A DNA stretch of 64,000 nt from Sphingomonadaceae bacterium (GCA_030147805.1 JASBUR010000031.1:1-64000), one strand, 5' to 3'. Counted from the stretch's first letter, positions 48,298 to 58,248 are shown. Numbers and translations: made by a program. The notes: a model not told the origin generated them from the letters alone.

Positions 48298-51276
48298 TTA
48301 CTCCGCCGCCACCCGCTCCGCCGCCGCCGCCTTCTTCCCCAGCAACGGCTTCAAATACCCGCCCGTATAGCTCCGCGCCGTCGCCGCCACCTGTTCGGGC
48401 GTCCCCTGCGCGACGATCTCGCCGCCCTTGGTGCCGCCCTCGGGCCCCAGGTCGATGATCCAGTCGGCGGTCTTGATGACCTCGAGATTGTGCTCGATCA
48501 CCACGACGGTATTGCCCTGCTCGACGAGCGTGTGCAGCACCTCGAGCAGCTTTCGCACATCCTCGAAATGCAGCCCGGTGGTCGGCTCGTCGAGGATGTA
48601 GAGCGTGTTGCCGGTGGCGCGCCTGGACAGTTCCTTGGCGAGCTTGACGCGCTGCGCCTCGCCGCCCGACAAGGTCGTCGCCTGCTGGCCGACCTTGACG
48701 TAGCCGAGGCCGACCTCGTGCAGCATCGCCATCTTCTCGCGGATGCTCGGCACCGCCTTGAAGAATTCGACCGCCTCCTCGACGTTCATGTCGAGCACGT
48801 CGGCGATGCTCTTGCCCTTGAAGGTGACCTCCAAGGTCTCGCGGTTGTAGCGCTTGCCGTGGCAGACGTCGCAGGTAACGTAGACGTCGGGCAGGAAGTG
48901 CATCTCGATCTTGAGCACGCCGTCGCCCTGGCACGCCTCGCAGCGGCCGCCCTTGACGTTGAAGCTGAAGCGCCCGGCCTTGTAGCCGCGCGCCGCTGAC
49001 TCGGGCAGGCCGGCGAACCAGTCGCGGATCTGGGTGAACGATCCGGTGTAGGTCGCGGGGTTGGCGCGCGGGGTGCGGCCGATCGGCGACTGGTCGATGT
49101 CGATGACCTTGTCGAGATATTGCAGCCCCTCGATGCTGTCGTGCGCACCGGCGTGGATGCGCGCACCGTTCAGGCTGCGCGCCGCGGCGGCATAGAGCGT
49201 GTCGATGGTGAAGGTCGACTTGCCCGATCCCGACACGCCGGTGATGCAGGTGAAGGTGCCCAAGGGGATCGAGGCGCTGACGTTCTGGAGGTTGTTCGAG
49301 CGGGCGCCCTTCACCGTCAACTTCCTGCCATTGCCCTTGCGGCGCTTGGCCGGCACGGGGACGGCGCGGCGGCCGGCGAGATAGTCGCCGGTGATGCTGT
49401 CGGGGTTCGCGAGGATCGCCTCGAGAGTACCCTCGGCGATGACATGGCCGCCGTGGATGCCGGCGCCCGGCCCCATGTCGACGATGTGGTCGGCGCTGCG
49501 GATCGCGTCCTCGTCATGCTCGACGACGAGCACGGTGTTGCCGAGGTCGCGGAGGCGCTTGAGCGTTTCGAGCAGCCGGTCGTTGTCGCGCTGGTGCAGT
49601 CCGATCGACGGCTCGTCGAGCACGTAGAGCACGCCCGACAGCCCCGAGCCGATCTGGCTGGCGAGGCGGATGCGCTGGCTCTCGCCGCCCGACAAGGTCC
49701 CCGACTTGCGGTCGAGGTTCAGATATTCGAGGCCGACGTTGCACAGGAAGCCGAGCCGCTCGACAATCTCCTTCAGGACGCGCTCGGCGATCTGCCGGTC
49801 CTTGTCGCTGAGCTTGGGCATCAGCTCGCTCGCCCAGCCGAACGCCTCGGAGACCGGGCGGCGCGCCGCGTCGGCGATGGTCTCGCCGTCGATCTTCACC
49901 GCCAGCGCCTCGGGCTTGAGGCGGGCGCCGTCGCAGACCTCGCAGGCGCGCGCCGCCTGATATTGCGCCAGCTCGTCGCGGACGGTCGCGCTCTCGGTGT
50001 CGCGCCAGCGCTTCTCGACATTGGCGATGACGCCCTCGAACGCCTTCTTCACCTCGTAGGATTTGCGGCCGTCCTCGAAGCGGAGCGCAATGGGCGTGCC
50101 CTTGGTGCCGTGCAGCACCGCCGCGCGCATCTCGGGCGACAGATCCTTCCACGGCGTCTTGAGATCGGCGCCGAAGTGACGTGCGACACTGGACAAAACC
50201 TGCATGTAATAGGGCGAGGGCGGGTTCGATTTCGCCCAGGGCATCACCGCGCCGGCGGCGATCGACAGCCCCTCGTTGGGCACCACCAGCTCGGGATCGA
50301 AATAGAGTTTTTCGCCGAGACCGTCGCAGCTCGGGCAGGCGCCGTGCGGGCTATTGAACGAGAACAGCCGCGGCTCGATCTCGGGGATGGTGAAGCCCGA
50401 GACCGGGCAGGCGAATTTCTCCGAGAACAGCATGCGGCGGGGACCCCCACCACCCGGCTGCGCCGGGTCCCCCTCCCCCTGAGGGGGAGGATTACCCGCT
50501 CCTCCCCCCTTGGGGGAGGGGGACCGCGAAGCGGTGGAGGGGGCGCCGTCGCCCGGCGAATCGGCGAATTCGAGCACGGCGAGCCCGTCGGCGAGCTTCA
50601 GCGCGGTCTCGAAACTGTCGGCGAGCCGCGTCTCGATGCCCTCGCGCACCACCAGCCGGTCGACGACGACGTCGATGTCATGCTTGTACTTCTTGTCGAG
50701 CGCCGGCGCCTCGTCGATGTCGTAGAACTCGCCGTTGACCTTGACGCGCTGGAAGCCGGTCTTCTTCCACTCGGCGAATTCCTTGCGATACTCGCCCTTG
50801 CGGCCGCGCACGACGGGGGCGAGCAGGTAGAGGCGCGTGCCCTCGGGCTGCTCCATCACCCGGTCGACCATCTGGCTGACCTGCTGCGCCGAGATGGGGA
50901 GGCCGGTGGCGGGCGAATAGGGCACGCCGATGCGCGCCCACAGCAGGCGCATGTAATCATAGATCTCGGTGACGGTGCCGACGGTCGAGCGCGGGTTCTT
51001 CGAGGTCGTCTTCTGCTCGATCGAGATCGCCGGGGAGAGGCCCTCGATATGGTCGACGTCGGGCTTCTGCATGAGCTCGAGGAACTGGCGCGCATAGGCG
51101 GAGAGCGACTCGACGTAGCGGCGCTGCCCCTCGGCATAGATGGTGTCGAAGGCGAGGCTCGATTTGCCCGACCCCGACAGGCCGGTGATCACCACCAGCT
51201 TGTCGCGCGGCAGGTCGAGATCGACGTTCTTGAGATTATGCTCGCGCGCGCCGCGTACCGAGATGTGCGTCAGCAT
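48298..51276 (-). CDS. uvrA: Excinuclease ABC subunit A
   Basis: A 992-aa damage-recognition ATPase. First Walker [10 protein letters not shown] (31-39), second GVSGSGKST, two ABC signatures (LSGGE) and three cysteine zinc modules (CPVSGF...[26 protein letters not shown]...CDVCHG). Start MLTHISVRG at 51276. It is about 40 residues longer than usual because of an in-frame repeat at residues 244-280, in the loop just before the first zinc module. An SOS box lies upstream. The 5' end of the reading starts with a repeat of start sites. Confidence 0.97.
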   Translation of the reverse strand: MLTHISVRGAREHNLKNVDLDLPRDKLVVITGLSGSGKSSLAFDTIYAEGQRRYVESLSAYARQFLELMQKPDVDHIEGLSPAISIEQKTTSKNPRSTVGTVTEIYDYMRLLWARIGVPYSPATGLPISAQQVSQMVDRVMEQPEGTRLYLLAPVVRGRKGEYRKEFAEWKKTGFQRVKVNGEFYDIDEAPALDKKYKHDIDVVVDRLVVREGIETRLADSFETALKLADGLAVLEFADSPGDGAPSTASRSPSPKGGGAGNPPPQGEGDPAQPGGGGPRRMLFSEKFACPVSGFTIPEIEPRLFSFNSPHGACPSCDGLGEKLYFDPELVVPNEGLSIAAGAVMPWAKSNPPSPYYMQVLSSVARHFGADLKTPWKDLSPEMRAAVLHGTKGTPIALRFEDGRKSYEVKKAFEGVIANVEKRWRDTESATVRDELAQYQAARACEVCDGARLKPEALAVKIDGETIADAARRPVSEAFGWASELMPKLSDKDRQIAERVLKEIVERLGFLCNVGLEYLNLDRKSGTLSGGESQRIRLASQIGSGLSGVLYVLDEPSIGLHQRDNDRLLETLKRLRDLGNTVLVVEHDEDAIRSADHIVDMGPGAGIHGGHVIAEGTLEAILANPDSITGDYLAGRRAVPVPAKRRKGNGRKLTVKGARSNNLQNVSASIPLGTFTCITGVSGSGKSTFTIDTLYAAAARSLNGARIHAGAHDSIEGLQYLDKVIDIDQSPIGRTPRANPATYTGSFTQIRDWFAGLPESAARGYKAGRFSFNVKGGRCEACQGDGVLKIEMHFLPDVYVTCDVCHGKRYNRETLEVTFKGKSIADVLDMNVEEAVEFFKAVPSIREKMAMLHEVGLGYVKVGQQATTLSGGEAQRVKLAKELSRRATGNTLYILDEPTTGLHFEDVRKLLEVLHTLVEQGNTVVVIEHNLEVIKTADWIIDLGPEGGTKGGEIVAQGTPEQVAATARSYTGGYLKPLLGKKAAAAERVAAE
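50437..50545. repeat. GC-rich repeat element embedded in frame in uvrA
   Basis: This stretch is a family IV palindromic repeat (CCCCCTGAGGGGG, CTCCCCCCTTGGGGGAG, GGTGGAGGGGGCG) that reads in frame as [23 protein letters not shown]. UvrA from other bacteria has only a short loop at this place, so this insert is an addition. The protein remains open through it. Confidence 0.8.
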
Positions 51277-51280
51277 CGAT

Positions 51281-51295
51281 GTTCCCGCTGTGTTC
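51281..51295. promoter_or_regulatory. LexA (SOS) box upstream of uvrA
   Basis: GTTC-CCGCTGT-GTTC is an exact match to the alphaproteobacterial LexA site GTTC-N7-GTTC. It is 5-19 bases upstream of the uvrA start, overlapping the ribosome binding region, so LexA would block initiation of uvrA. No equivalent box is found near uvrB. Confidence 0.75.
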
Positions 51296-51435
51296 CGGCC
51301 GAAGAAGGAGGTGACGCAGCCAGCGACGCGAGTCAAGCGGGCCGTCGGTCAGCGCGCAAGATGGGGAGGGGCGCGCCCGATTGCGAGGGGCGGCAGGCGG
51401 TCGTTTTGCCGCCGTGACGGACTGCCGGCGGGCCT

Positions 51436-51458
51436 CCCTCTCCCGCAAGGGGAGAGGG
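51436..51458 (-). terminator. Stem-loop downstream of the SDR gene (family IV type)
   Basis: CCCTCTCCC-GCAA-GGGGAGAGGG forms a strong stem 32 bases after the SDR stop. It lacks an obvious T tail, so it may be a family IV repeat acting as mRNA 3'-end rather than a true terminator. Confidence 0.5.
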
Positions 51459-51489
51459 GATAAGCGCGCGTGGCCGCTACGCCTTGTCC

Positions 51490-52323
51490 TTAGCTCGCCT
51501 TGCGGTTCCCGCCGCCGAGGAAGCTGCCGATGATCTTGTAGTAGCTCACCGGGAACAGCCGGGTCAGCCGGTCGATCATCCGCGCGTCCGCGCCGATCAG
51601 CACGCGGTGCTGGCCGCGCTCCATGCCGCGGATGATGGTCTCGGCGGCCTGCTCGGGGGTGGTCTTCGCCGCCTTTTCGAACTCCTCGCCATTGTCGAGC
51701 GCCATCGTCGAGCCGTCGAGGCCGCGGATGAACTTGGCGTTGCGCGCGACATTGGTCTTGATGCCGCCGGGGTGGACGCGGATCACCGTCACATGCGGGT
51801 CGGTCTGCGCCAGTTCGAGATGCATCGCCTCGGTGAGGCCGCGGACGGCATATTTCGACGCGTTGTACGCCGATTGCGTCGGATAGCCCATCATCCCGAA
51901 CACCGAGGAGATGTTGACGATCCAGCCTTTCTCGCTCTGGCGGACATGCGGCAGCGCCAGCCGGCAGCCAGCGACGACGGCGTCGAAATTGACCGCCATG
52001 ACGCGGTTGAAATCTTCTGCGGGGCAGTCGGCGAAGGGGGCGACCACCGACAGGCCGGCGTTGTTGATGATGCCGTTCAAGGCGCCATATTCCTCGACGG
52101 CGCGGTCGATCCAGCCCTTGAGCTTCGCATGGTCGGTGACGTCGAAGCCCTCGGAGAAATGCGGGTAGTTGCCGAGCATCCGCGAGGTTTCGAACAGCCC
52201 GGCCTCGTCCTTGTCGGCGAGCGCGAGCTTCGCGCCGCGCTTGGCGAGGGCGATCGCCAGCGCGCGGCCGATGCCGCTGCCGGCGCCGGTCACCGCGATC
52301 ACGCGTCCCGATAGATCGTGCAT
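51490..52323 (-). CDS. Short-chain dehydrogenase/reductase
   Basis: A 277-aa classical SDR. Cofactor motif TGAGSGIGRALA, structural INNAGLS, and the catalytic Ser/Tyr/Lys in ISSVFGMMGYPTQSAYNASKYAVRG. The NAD/NADP choice and substrate are not evident. It is divergent from the DUF1674 gene. Confidence 0.93.
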   Translation of the reverse strand: MHDLSGRVIAVTGAGSGIGRALAIALAKRGAKLALADKDEAGLFETSRMLGNYPHFSEGFDVTDHAKLKGWIDRAVEEYGALNGIINNAGLSVVAPFADCPAEDFNRVMAVNFDAVVAGCRLALPHVRQSEKGWIVNISSVFGMMGYPTQSAYNASKYAVRGLTEAMHLELAQTDPHVTVIRVHPGGIKTNVARNAKFIRGLDGSTMALDNGEEFEKAAKTTPEQAAETIIRGMERGQHRVLIGADARMIDRLTRLFPVSYYKIIGSFLGGGNRKAS

Positions 52324-52407
52324 TGCCGTCCCCCCTTGCCTTTGCGCATCGCGCCCCGGCGTCCTATCTCATCAGCCTAACCGAGCCGCCCCTCCCGGAG
52401 AAGCATC

Positions 52408-52569
52408 ATGGCCAGCGAACCGAAGCCCGAAAATCCGTCCAAGCCCGTCGAGCCGCCGCTGCCGCCCAACGTGCCGCTGCCGCCCGATGTCGAACTCGGC
52501 GGCCGCAAGGGTCTCGAGCCGACGCGCTACGGAGATTGGGAGAAGGGCGGCATCGCCGTCGACTTCTGA
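52408..52569 (+). CDS. DUF1674 / succinate dehydrogenase assembly factor 4-like protein
   Basis: A 53-aa protein missed by the ORF track (cutoff 60 aa): Pro-rich N-terminus (PSKPVEPPLPPNVPLPP) then the family's conserved C-terminus GGRKGLEPTRYGDWEKGGIAVDF. SDHAF4 homologues promote flavinylation and protection of the SdhA subunit. ATG 52408 has a GGAG site. Frame and family motif agree, so the call is confident. Confidence 0.88.
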   Translation: MASEPKPENPSKPVEPPLPPNVPLPPDVELGGRKGLEPTRYGDWEKGGIAVDF

Positions 52570-52582
52570 ATAAAGAGGGGAA

Positions 52583-52795
52583 ATGAGCCTGCGCTATTAT
52601 CTGGGCGGGCGCGAAACCAGCCGCCGCCTGGCGCTCGCCGAGTGGCTGCGCCTCGCCACCGGGGAGGGCGCGGTGCGCGCGCGGCGCATCTTCGAGCTCG
52701 CCGAACATGGCCGCGCGCGGCCGGGTGAAGTGGCGCAGGCGCAGGGCGAACTGCACGCGCGCGGCATCGTCATCACCGGGGTCGCGGGGCTATAG
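52583..52795 (+). CDS. Small protein, unknown function
   Basis: A 70-aa protein (MSLRYYLGGRETSRRLALAEWLRLATGEGAVRARRIFEL) behind an AGAGGGG ribosome binding site, 13 bases after the DUF1674 gene, so probably co-transcribed. It looks like a short soluble helical protein. No family recognised. Confidence 0.65.
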   Translation: MSLRYYLGGRETSRRLALAEWLRLATGEGAVRARRIFELAEHGRARPGEVAQAQGELHARGIVITGVAGL

Positions 52796-52847
52796 GGCCC
52801 GCTTCGGCCGATTCGGCCGCCCGACTCGCTTCACGCACGAGGACTTC

Positions 52848-53057
52848 ATGACCGACATCAATCTCACCCTGACCGAGGACGAAGCCGACATCGTGCTCAG
52901 CGCGCTCGAGGAAGACCGCGAAAATTATCTCGAATCGGCGCGCGCCGCCTTCGCCGACGGCGACAAGGCGTCGGGCCAGGCGTTCGGCGAGGCCGCCGAC
53001 CGCATCAAGCTGGTGATCGAGAAGGTCAAGCCGCTGCTCGGCGACATGGATCGCTAG
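52848..53057 (+). CDS. Small acidic helical protein, unknown function
   Basis: A 69-aa acidic protein (MTDINLTLTEDEADIVLSALEEDRENYLESARAAF) beginning at ATG 52848 behind a GAGGAC site; the longer track ORF is an upstream extension. Two helices predicted by eye. Unknown function. It ends next to the convergent gpsA gene. Confidence 0.7.
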   Translation: MTDINLTLTEDEADIVLSALEEDRENYLESARAAFADGDKASGQAFGEAADRIKLVIEKVKPLLGDMDR

Positions 53058-53066
53058 CTTCGGGCG

Positions 53067-54047
53067 CTAGACGCCTTCGGCGCGCAGCGGCCGGGTAAGC
53101 AGCCGGTCGATCACCGCGCCGATCGCGTCGCCGGCGAGCAGGTCGACCACCGCCTCGGTGATCGGCATGTCGACGCCCAGCTGGCGCGCGGCGGCGAGCA
53201 GCACCGGCGCGGTGTGCGCGCCTTCGGCGACGGTGCGACGCTCGGCCAGCAGCTCGGCGGCGCTGCGGCCCTGGCCGAGCCCCATCCCCAGACTCATGTT
53301 GCGCGACTGCGGGCTCGAACAGGTCAGCACGAGGTCGCCGAGGCCCGACAGGCCGCCCAAGGTCGCGGCCTGCGCGCCCTTGGCGAGGCCGAAGCGCAGC
53401 ATCTCGGCGAAGCCGCGCGCGATCAGCGCCGCCTTGGCATTCTCGCCCAATTGGCGGCCGACGACGGCGCCGCAGGCGATCGCCAGCACATTCTTGACCG
53501 CGCCGCCGACCTCGGCGCCGACGACGTCGTCGGCGGCATAGGGGCGGAAGGTCGGCTGCGCGAGCCGGTCGGCGAGCGCGGCGCCCGCCGCCGCGTCGGT
53601 GCAGGCAAGCGTCACCGCGGTCGGCAGCCCCTTCGCCACCTCGTGCGCGAAGGTCGGTCCCGACAGCACCGCGATCGGCGCGCCGGGCACCGCCTCGGCG
53701 GCGACCTCTGACATCAGCTCGCCGGTCCCCGCCTCGATGCCCTTCGAGCAGAGCACGAGCGGCCGCGCTGCGTGCGTCGGCGCGCCGGCGAGCACCTGGC
53801 GCAGGAACTGCGCCGGCGTCACCACCAGCCAGGCGTCGCAGGCGGCGAGGTCGCCGAGATTGGCGGTGGCGCGGATCTCGGGCGAGAGCGGCACGCCGGC
53901 GAGGAAGGCGTCGTTGACATGGCGCGCGTTGATGCCCGCGACGACCTCGGGCTCGCGCGCCCACAGCGTCACCGGCCCGCCGGCGGCGGCCACCTGCGCC
54001 AGCGCGGTGCCCCAGGCGCCGCCCCCAATCACGCCGATATGCTTCAT
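53067..54047 (-). CDS. gpsA: NAD(P)-dependent glycerol-3-phosphate dehydrogenase
   Basis: A 326-aa protein with Rossmann motif [15 protein letters not shown], the catalytic region [18 protein letters not shown] and [13 protein letters not shown]. It reduces dihydroxyacetone phosphate to sn-glycerol-3-phosphate for phospholipid synthesis. The start ATG 54047 overlaps the tsaD stop (ATGA), so tsaD-gpsA form one minus-strand operon. Confidence 0.96.
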   Translation of the reverse strand: MKHIGVIGGGAWGTALAQVAAAGGPVTLWAREPEVVAGINARHVNDAFLAGVPLSPEIRATANLGDLAACDAWLVVTPAQFLRQVLAGAPTHAARPLVLCSKGIEAGTGELMSEVAAEAVPGAPIAVLSGPTFAHEVAKGLPTAVTLACTDAAAGAALADRLAQPTFRPYAADDVVGAEVGGAVKNVLAIACGAVVGRQLGENAKAALIARGFAEMLRFGLAKGAQAATLGGLSGLGDLVLTCSSPQSRNMSLGMGLGQGRSAAELLAERRTVAEGAHTAPVLLAAARQLGVDMPITEAVVDLLAGDAIGAVIDRLLTRPLRAEGV

Positions 54048-55084
54048 GCCTTCACTCCCGCGCCGCGTGCCGGCGCCGCCTCGGGATCGAGCGGCCAGCG
54101 CGGCCGCGCCGGCGCGTCGAGGCCGTCGGTCAGCCCCGCCGCCAGCCGCTCGGCGCCCGCCCAGGCGATCATCGCCGCATTGTCGGTGCACAGCCAGCCC
54201 GGCGGCGCGACGAATTTGAGCGCGCGCGCGTCGGCGAGCCCGGTTAGCGCCGCGCGGATCGCCGCGTTCGAGGCGACGCCGCCGGCGACGACCAGCGCGG
54301 TGACGTCGGGCGCCGCGGCGAGCGCCTTCAGCGTGCGGTCGGTCAGGCAGTCGATGACCGCGGCCTGGAAGCTCGCGGCGATATCGGCGGCGGCGTGCGG
54401 GTTGGCCTGAAAGGTGCGCAGCACCGCGGTCTTGAGCCCCGCGAAGGAGAAATGCGGCTCATCGGTGCCCGACAGCGGCCGCGGCAGCTTGAACGCCTTC
54501 GGGTTGCCGTCCTTCGCGCAGCGTTCGACCGCCGGGCCGCCGGGAAAGCCGAGCCCCATGATCTTCGCCACCTTGTCGAACGCCTCGCCGACCGCATCGT
54601 CGATCGTCGTCGCGAGGCGGCGGTAGCGCCCCACCCCCTGGACCTCGAGCAGCTGGCAATGGCCGCCCGACACCAGCAGCAGCAGATAGGGGAATTCGAG
54701 ATCGGGATCGACGAGCCGCGGGCTCAAGGCATGGCCCTCGAGATGGTTGACCGCGACGAGCGGCTTGTCCGCCGCCAGCGCCAGCGCCTTGCCGGTGACC
54801 AGCCCGACCATCACGCCGCCGATGAGGCCGGGGCCGGCGGTGGCGGCGATCGCGTCGACCTCGGCGAGCCCGACGCCGGCTTCGGCGAGCACCGCCTCGA
54901 TCATCGGCGCGAGCGCCTCGACATGCGCGCGCGCCGCGATCTCGGGGACGACACCGCCGTAGATGCGGTGCGCGTCGTCCTGGCTGGCGATGCGCTGCGC
55001 GACGATGGTGCGGCCGCGCAGCAGCGCCGCCGCGGTCTCGTCGCAGCTCGATTCGATACCGAGAATAAGCGGGGCGTCGGTCAT
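54044..55084 (-). CDS. tsaD: tRNA N6-adenosine threonylcarbamoyltransferase
   Basis: A 346-aa Kae1/TsaD ATPase-fold protein that makes t6A37 in ANN-decoding tRNAs. Characteristic [27 protein letters not shown] (metal site), [13 protein letters not shown] and [18 protein letters not shown] 55084 is preferred to the track start. It is divergent from hemC with 53 bp between the starts. Confidence 0.96.
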   Translation of the reverse strand: MTDAPLILGIESSCDETAAALLRGRTIVAQRIASQDDAHRIYGGVVPEIAARAHVEALAPMIEAVLAEAGVGLAEVDAIAATAGPGLIGGVMVGLVTGKALALAADKPLVAVNHLEGHALSPRLVDPDLEFPYLLLLVSGGHCQLLEVQGVGRYRRLATTIDDAVGEAFDKVAKIMGLGFPGGPAVERCAKDGNPKAFKLPRPLSGTDEPHFSFAGLKTAVLRTFQANPHAAADIAASFQAAVIDCLTDRTLKALAAAPDVTALVVAGGVASNAAIRAALTGLADARALKFVAPPGWLCTDNAAMIAWAGAERLAAGLTDGLDAPARPRWPLDPEAAPARGAGVKA

Positions 55085-55137
55085 TCGGTTCCTTGTCACT
55101 TGCCGCCGCCCTAGCATAGAGCGGGGCGGTGGAGACA

Positions 55138-56037
55138 ATGGTGAAGCTCGGCACGCGCGGCAGCCCGCTGGCGCTGACGCAGGCGCGGATGGTCGCCGAA
55201 GCGCTGTGCGCGGCGCACGGCTGGCGCGAAGATGCGGTGGCGATCGTCGCGATCAAGACCACCGGCGACCGCGTGCAGGACCGGCCGCTCGCCGAGATCG
55301 GCGGCAAGGCGCTGTGGACCAAGGAGCTCGAGGCGGCGCTCGCCGACGGGCGAATCGACGTCGCGGTGCATTCGATGAAGGACGTCGAGACCTGGCGTCC
55401 CGACACGCTGGCGCTCGCCGCGATGCTGCCGCGCGCCGACGTGCGCGACCGGCTGGTGGCGAACGACTGCGACGATTTCATGTGCCTGGCGCACGGTGCG
55501 CGGCTCGGCACGTCGAGCCCGCGGCGCGGCGCGCAGGCGCGGTTCGCGCGGCCCGACCTCCAGGTGGTGTCGTTCCGCGGCAACGTCGACACGCGGTTGT
55601 CGAAGCTCCGGAGCGGCGAGGCCGACGCGACCCTGCTGGCGGCGGCGGGGCTCGACCGGCTCGGCCGCCCCGACGTCGGCACGCCGATCCCCCCCGACCT
55701 GTTCCTGCCGGCACCGGCGCAGGGCGCGGTCGGCATCGAGCTGCGGCGCGAGGACGAGGCGATGCACGCGCTGATGGCGGCGATCGACCATGCCCCGACC
55801 TCGACCGCGGTGTTCGCCGAGCGCGCGCTGCTCGCCGCGCTCAACGGCTCGTGCCACTCGCCGGTGGCGGCGCATGCGGCGCCCGGCGGCGGGATCCGCG
55901 CCGAAATCCTGCTGCCCGACGGCTCGGAGCGCGTGGCCGCGGCGCGCGACGCCACCGATGCGGCGGCGGTGCGCGACCTCGCCGACGAGCTGCTGCGCCG
56001 CGCCAGCCCGGCGCTGCGCGCGCTGTTCGGGAGCTGA
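55138..56037 (+). CDS. hemC: Hydroxymethylbilane synthase (porphobilinogen deaminase)
   Basis: A 299-aa enzyme of heme biosynthesis. N-terminal [24 protein letters not shown] and the dipyrromethane-cofactor cysteine in [14 protein letters not shown] are present. It links four porphobilinogen units to hydroxymethylbilane, the substrate of the next gene's product. ATG 55138 is chosen over GTG 55129. The stop sits four bases before the probable hemD start. Confidence 0.95.
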   Translation: MVKLGTRGSPLALTQARMVAEALCAAHGWREDAVAIVAIKTTGDRVQDRPLAEIGGKALWTKELEAALADGRIDVAVHSMKDVETWRPDTLALAAMLPRADVRDRLVANDCDDFMCLAHGARLGTSSPRRGAQARFARPDLQVVSFRGNVDTRLSKLRSGEADATLLAAAGLDRLGRPDVGTPIPPDLFLPAPAQGAVGIELRREDEAMHALMAAIDHAPTSTAVFAERALLAALNGSCHSPVAAHAAPGGGIRAEILLPDGSERVAAARDATDAAAVRDLADELLRRASPALRALFGS

Positions 56038-56040
56038 GCG

Positions 56041-56736
56041 ATCGCGCGAATCCTCGTCACGCGCCCGCCGCCGCTCGCCGCGGAGACCGCCGAACGGCTG
56101 GCGGCGCGCGGCCATGACGTCATCGTCTCGCCGCTGCTCGCCCCGGTGGCGCGCGACTGGCAGCCGCCCGCCGCGCCTGTCGACGCGCTGATCTTCACCA
56201 GCCCGCAGGCGCCGGCCTTCGCCGGCGCGGCGGCGGCGCGCTACGCATCGCTGCCCGCCTATGCGGTCGGGGCGCGCACCGCGCTCGCGGCACGGGCGGC
56301 GGGCTTCGCCGAGGTGCGCGAGGCGGGCGGCGACGTCGCGGCGCTGCTCGCCACCGTCGCGGCGGCGGGGCATGCGCGCGTGCTGCACCTCGCCGGCACG
56401 CATCGCACCCCGGCGGCGGTGCCCGCGACGCTGCAGGTGGTCGTTCGCGCCGTCTACGAAGCCGAACTCGCGCCGCTGAACGCCGCGGCCAAGGCGGCGC
56501 TGCACGCCGCGGCGGTCGACTGGGCGCTGCTGTTCTCGACGCGCAGCGCCGCGCATTTCGCAGACCTGTTCGATACGCTCGGCGCCGATCGGGCGACGCT
56601 GTCGATCGCGACGATCAGCGCGCGGGCGCTGGCGGCGGCGGGCGGCGGCTGGCGGCGCGCGGTGGCGGCGGCGACGCCCGACGAGGCGGGCATCTTGGCG
56701 GCGAGCGGCCTGTCGTGCGACAAGGCCCCGGCGTGA
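56041..56736 (+). CDS. hemD: Uroporphyrinogen-III synthase with probable ATC start codon
   Basis: The family N-terminus ARILVTRPPPLAAETAERLAARGHDV is encoded in frame from ATC 56041, but no ATG, GTG or TTG exists between the hemC stop and residue 36. GGGAG at 56029-56033 gives ideal 7-base spacing to ATC 56041, so AUC initiation with coupling to hemC is the simplest reading; a 231-aa length then fits the family. The track's 196-aa version starts at an internal GTG. The enzyme closes and inverts ring D of the linear tetrapyrrole. Confidence 0.85.
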   Translation: MARILVTRPPPLAAETAERLAARGHDVIVSPLLAPVARDWQPPAAPVDALIFTSPQAPAFAGAAAARYASLPAYAVGARTALAARAAGFAEVREAGGDVAALLATVAAAGHARVLHLAGTHRTPAAVPATLQVVVRAVYEAELAPLNAAAKAALHAAAVDWALLFSTRSAAHFADLFDTLGADRATLSIATISARALAAAGGGWRRAVAAATPDEAGILAASGLSCDKAPA

Positions 56737-56755
56737 GGGGCCGGAGGAACAGCAG

Positions 56756-57766
56756 ATGATCGACGATACCCCCGACCGCCTGGGCGGCGACCGCGTGATT
56801 CCCGAGCGGCCGGTCTATGGGTCGATCCACGGCGCCCCCGCCGACATGGCGGCGCCGCGGCGCCGGCCGATCGCCGCCTGGCTGATCGCCGCGGTGGCGG
56901 TGGCCTTCGCGATCGGACTGCTCGCCAACCCGTGGTTCGAACGCAACGTCCGCTCGCGGCTGCCCGGCATGCGCTCGACGGCGAGCGACGTCGCGGCGTC
57001 GCAGACGATCGCCGCGCTGCAGGCGCGGATCGACTCGCTCGAGGCGCGGCAGGGGGCCCCGGCGCAGCCTGCCCTCAACGACCCGACCGCGATGTCCGCC
57101 GAGGTGGCGGGCGTGGCCGAAGCGCAGGAAACCACCGAGACCGATCTCGCCGAGTTGCGTGCCCAGGTCGCCGAGCTGCGCGGCCGTACCGATTCGACCG
57201 CCGCCGCCGCTGCCGAGGGCGCCGAGCGCGCGCAGACCGCACTGCTCGTCTCGGCGCTTCGCCGCGCGGTCGAGACCGGCCGCCGCCTCGACGCCTATGA
57301 GCCGGCGCTGCGCGCGCGCTTCGGCGCCAGCCATCCCAACGAGGTCGCGGCGCTGCTGTCGCTCGGCGAGCGGCCGGTCGAGGGGGGAACGCTGTCGCGC
57401 GACCTGGCACGCGCGCTCCCTGCGATCGAGCGCGCCGACGCCGAAGGCCGCAACTGGTGGGAATCGTTCCGCCACGGGCTCGCCGGCATCGTCGCGGTGC
57501 GCCGCGCCGACGATGCGCCGGTCGACGCGCAATCGCGCGTGCGGCTGGCGATGCAGCGCGCCGCGGCAGGCGACGTCGACGCCGCGCTGCGTACCGTCGC
57601 GACGCTGCCGCCGCCGGCGCGCACCGCGCTCGCCGGCTGGACGGGCGAGGCGCGGCGCTATGCGGCGGGGATGAACGCGCTGGCGACGCTCGAGGCAGCG
57701 GCGCTCAATCCGGCGCCCGCCGCGGCGGTGCCGCCCCCGGCGGCCGCCGGGACGACGACTCTCTAG
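56756..57766 (+). CDS. Mic60/mitofilin-like inner membrane protein
   Basis: A 336-aa protein with an N-terminal transmembrane helix (AAWLIAAVAVAFAIGLLANPW), a long coiled coil (ASQTIAALQARIDSLEARQ...TTETDLAELRAQVAELRGRTD) and a C-terminal helical module (RRYAAGMNALATLEAA). Alphaproteobacterial Mic60 homologues are known to sit next to hem genes, as here after hemD. The family shapes the inner membrane. Homology to mitochondrial Mic60 is by pattern and neighbourhood, not by search. Confidence 0.75.
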   Translation: MIDDTPDRLGGDRVIPERPVYGSIHGAPADMAAPRRRPIAAWLIAAVAVAFAIGLLANPWFERNVRSRLPGMRSTASDVAASQTIAALQARIDSLEARQGAPAQPALNDPTAMSAEVAGVAEAQETTETDLAELRAQVAELRGRTDSTAAAAAEGAERAQTALLVSALRRAVETGRRLDAYEPALRARFGASHPNEVAALLSLGERPVEGGTLSRDLARALPAIERADAEGRNWWESFRHGLAGIVAVRRADDAPVDAQSRVRLAMQRAAAGDVDAALRTVATLPPPARTALAGWTGEARRYAAGMNALATLEAAALNPAPAAAVPPPAAAGTTTL

Positions 57767-57811
57767 CCCGCGCGACGCTTCGCGGTCGGCGCGACCGGCT
57801 GCTGCCGGGCG

Positions 57812-58057
57812 TCAGACCCGCCGCGCCCAGCCATCGGCGGCGATGGCGTCGATGTCGCCGATCGAGTGCGCGCAGCCCTCGCGGCGTCGCACCGCGGCGG
57901 TCGCATCGGCGCCCGCCCCCGGCACGGGCATGATCTCGAGTCGGCCATCGGGCCGCGCGTCGATGCTGACGCGATCGCCGGGACCGACGCCGAGATGCTG
58001 CAGGATGTCCGGGCCGAGGATGATCCGGCCCGTCGCCGTCACGATATGCATGCTCAT
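57812..58057 (-). CDS. AbrB/MazE-type swapped-hairpin DNA-binding protein
   Basis: An 81-aa protein whose first half (MHIVTATGRIILGPDILQHLGVGPGDRVSIDARPDGRLEIMP) has the AbrB/SpoVT/MazE swapped-hairpin pattern. A GGAGG site precedes the ATG. Such proteins are antitoxins or regulators, but no toxin gene is next to it; the gene lies alone between mic60-like and tRNA-Gly. Confidence 0.78.
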   Translation of the reverse strand: MSMHIVTATGRIILGPDILQHLGVGPGDRVSIDARPDGRLEIMPVPGAGADATAAVRRREGCAHSIGDIDAIAADGWARRV

Positions 58058-58173
58058 CGAAGCCTCCCCCGGAAAGGTGGGAGGCCATCGCCGGCGGACA
58101 AGGGGGGCGGGCGCCGGTGCCGCGACGGCGCGCGGCTGCCGGGCGACAGCATCTGGCTGATGGTGAAGGCAAC

Positions 58174-58248
58174 TGGAGCGGGCGAAGGGATTCGAACCCT
58201 CGACTTCAACCTTGGCAAGGTTGCGCTCTACCCCTGAGCTACGCCCGC
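58174..58248 (-). tRNA. tRNA-Gly (anticodon GCC)
   Basis: Minus-strand sequence has acceptor stem GCGGGCG/CGCCCGC, D arm GCTC...GAGC, anticodon loop with GCC (TTGCCAA) and T arm GAGGG-TTCGAAT-CCCTT. A discriminator T and encoded CCA end the 75-nt gene. Confidence 0.96.

Noticed and set aside
49120-51417. 765-aa plus-strand ORF over uvrA
   Set aside because: Antisense shadow of uvrA, including translated repeat.
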